Shown piece after piece: positions 5,763 through 6,660 of a stretch of 6,660 nt of DNA. The stretch comes from CAZSTA01 sp964609495 [NCBI: uncultured bacterium] (GTDB lineage Bacteria > CAZSTA01): the NCBI GenBank assembly GCA_964609495.1, contig CAZSTA010000196.1, positions 1 through 6,660 on the forward strand, in the 5' to 3' direction. A model generated the notes under the pieces. The model did not search any database. It saw only the letters and a program-made list of their open reading frames with translations, and was not told the origin of the DNA. The translations under genes were made by a program, and so were the position numbers. The first letter of the stretch is position 1, and every line of letters begins with the position of its first letter.

Positions 5763-5907
5763 GGGGATCTGACATCATAAATCCCCCTCCCATCGAGGGA
5801 GGGGGGAACTGAGGAGATAAGCTCTATCTTGCTGTTCCCTCTCCCCTTGTGGGAGAGGGCCAGGGTGAGGGGGAGTTATAACTCGATCTGAAATCATTTT
5901 GATCCCC
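5763..5907. repeat. double-hairpin repeat element with flanking repeats
   Basis: Two GC-rich hairpins lie side by side: CCCCCTCCC/GGGAGGGGG (5783-5791 with 5797-5805) and CCCTCTCCC/GGGAGAGGG (5837-5845 with 5851-5859). A perfect 12-bp palindrome, GAGTTATAACTC, follows at 5873-5884. The block is bounded by GGGGATC (5763-5769) and its reverse complement GATCCCC (5901-5907), and by a direct repeat GATCTGACATCAT / GATCTGAAATCAT (5766-5778 and 5885-5897, 12/13). Hairpins of the CCCTCTCCC type are common dispersed repeats in environmental genomes. No coding sequence lies inside. Confidence 0.65.
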
Positions 5908-5966
5908 GATTCTATATGCATCCAAACAGTCATCTATCAGGCGGTCATAGGAAACTTACAAGAATT

Positions 5967-5972
5967 AGGAGG
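5967..5972 (+). promoter_or_regulatory. ribosome binding site of the exported-protein gene
   Basis: A perfect AGGAGG lies six bases before the ATG at 5979. No convincing promoter is visible between the double-hairpin element and this site. Confidence 0.85.
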
Positions 5973-5978
5973 TTTTAA

Positions 5979-6660
5979 ATGTTAAACAGAAAGAAGTTAG
6001 CCTTAGCAACTATCCTGGTTGTCCTATCCTTCGTCCTGATGGGAGAGGCTCTAGGGGTCGATTTCTCTATCTCTCGTCCTAGCCTAGGTAGTTGGGTAAA
6101 ATTCAAGGTTATAACTACTTCGGAAGGGAAAGAAATGCCTCCCTCCGAGATGAAATACTCCATCGTTGACGAGATAGAGAAGGAGGGAGTAACTTATCTC
6201 AGATTGGAGATGGAGATGAGTGGTCCCGCGGTGAGGATGGCAGTATCTGAGGGAGCAGAGAAGCCAGAAGGGTCAGTTATCCTCCAGATTCTGCTCAAGT
6301 GGGATGAGAATCGTTTTGCCGCTTCCTGGAGCGATTTCTTTGATATGGCTGAGGAATTGGTGATCAGTTCACCTGGCCAGGAAGCTGCTATTTTGTTCCC
6401 CAAGGAGATGCTGGGGATGGCGCAGGAGATTGGAAAAGGATTGGGAGTAAGCTCCCTGGGATTCGGGACTTCAGGGGATATTGGCAAATCTTTCCAGCAG
6501 ACTGGGAGAGAGAAACTTAATGTGGCTGGCAAATCGCTACTTTGTGATATATATGAAGGAGAGACAAAGGGTCAATTAGAGATAATGGGGATGAAATTCA
6601 ATACAACTAGTCAAGTTAAGCTCTGGTGGAATAAAGATATCCCTATCATCCCAGTTGCGA
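5979..6660 (+). CDS. exported protein of unknown function (5' part, runs off the window)
   Basis: Open from ATG 5979 to the end of the window, 227 residues so far. It begins with a clear Sec signal peptide: MLNRKK, a hydrophobic core (7-21), and a likely cleavage after ALG (residue 26). There is no lipobox cysteine, so the mature protein is probably periplasmic, secreted or surface-attached. The mature part alternates beta-type segments with a helical, acidic middle (about 110-165), and has a single cysteine (near residue 190). The stretch around 183-222 (GKSLLCDIYEGE, later KLWWNKDIPIIP) has the rhythm of secreted beta-sheet proteins in which a cleft-forming sheet ends in a W-W/Y-x-K-D-x-P strand (DUF3108-like or LolA-like shapes). 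That is a resemblance, not an identification. A 5' neighbour is too far away for an operon. The function is unknown. Confidence 0.85.
   Translation, partial: MLNRKKLALATILVVLSFVLMGEALGVDFSISRPSLGSWVKFKVITTSEGKEMPPSEMKYSIVDEIEKEGVTYLRLEMEMSGPAVRMAVSEGAEKPEGSVILQILLKWDENRFAASWSDFFDMAEELVISSPGQEAAILFPKEMLGMAQEIGKGLGVSSLGFGTSGDIGKSFQQTGREKLNVAGKSLLCDIYEGETKGQLEIMGMKFNTTSQVKLWWNKDIPIIPVA

Noticed and set aside
5783-5859. CRISPR-like array from the two neighbouring C/G-rich hairpins
   Set aside because: Only two units, differing in sequence and without regular repeats and spacers; they are dispersed hairpin repeats.

Overview
The window is ordinary-looking bacterial chromosome with four complete protein genes, one gene cut by the right edge, possibly the last codons of a gene cut by the left edge, and unusually roomy, AT-rich, repeat-bearing spacers (about 29% non-coding). 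Genes have good Shine-Dalgarno sites and several have sigma70-type promoters (TATAAT boxes, near-consensus TTGACA boxes). The proteins look bacterial. From memory, the IMP dehydrogenase resembles Thermotoga-type enzymes, and the dispersed GTAGGGG and CCCTCTCCC hairpin repeats are of a kind common in uncultured candidate-phylum bacteria. I cannot name the phylum with confidence.

Layout, left to right. 1-48: probable tail of an upstream gene and the guaB ribosome binding site. 49-1509 (+): guaB, IMP dehydrogenase, the committed step to GMP, with some unusual active-site residues. 1510-1783: a convergent spacer holding a good rightward promoter followed by four short consecutive hairpins. 1784-3076 (-): a LarA-family nickel-pincer racemase/epimerase with its own extended -10 promoter. 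3077-3710: a divergent spacer with two decayed copies of a roughly 139-bp two-hairpin element and a rightward promoter. 3711-4712 (+): a WecA/TagO-type polyprenyl-phosphate sugar-1-phosphate transferase. 4713-5087: a spacer with a promoter and an inverted repeat. 5088-5381 (+): a 97-residue beta-rich protein I do not recognise.

5382-5978 is the busiest spacer. It holds a frameshifted N-terminal remnant of a DUF3800-type gene, a near-perfect leftward promoter that would make a short structured RNA with a terminator and no gene beyond it, and a double-hairpin repeat flanked by a direct repeat. 5979-end (+): the first 227 residues of an exported protein of unknown function.

The genes do not form one pathway or operon. 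They are separately transcribed units for purine synthesis, 2-hydroxyacid (or sugar-acid) stereochemistry and lipid-linked glycan initiation. I see no clear novel multi-gene system. The observations most worth following up are the two candidate small RNAs, the altered guaB active site, and the decayed mobile or repeat elements in the spacers.
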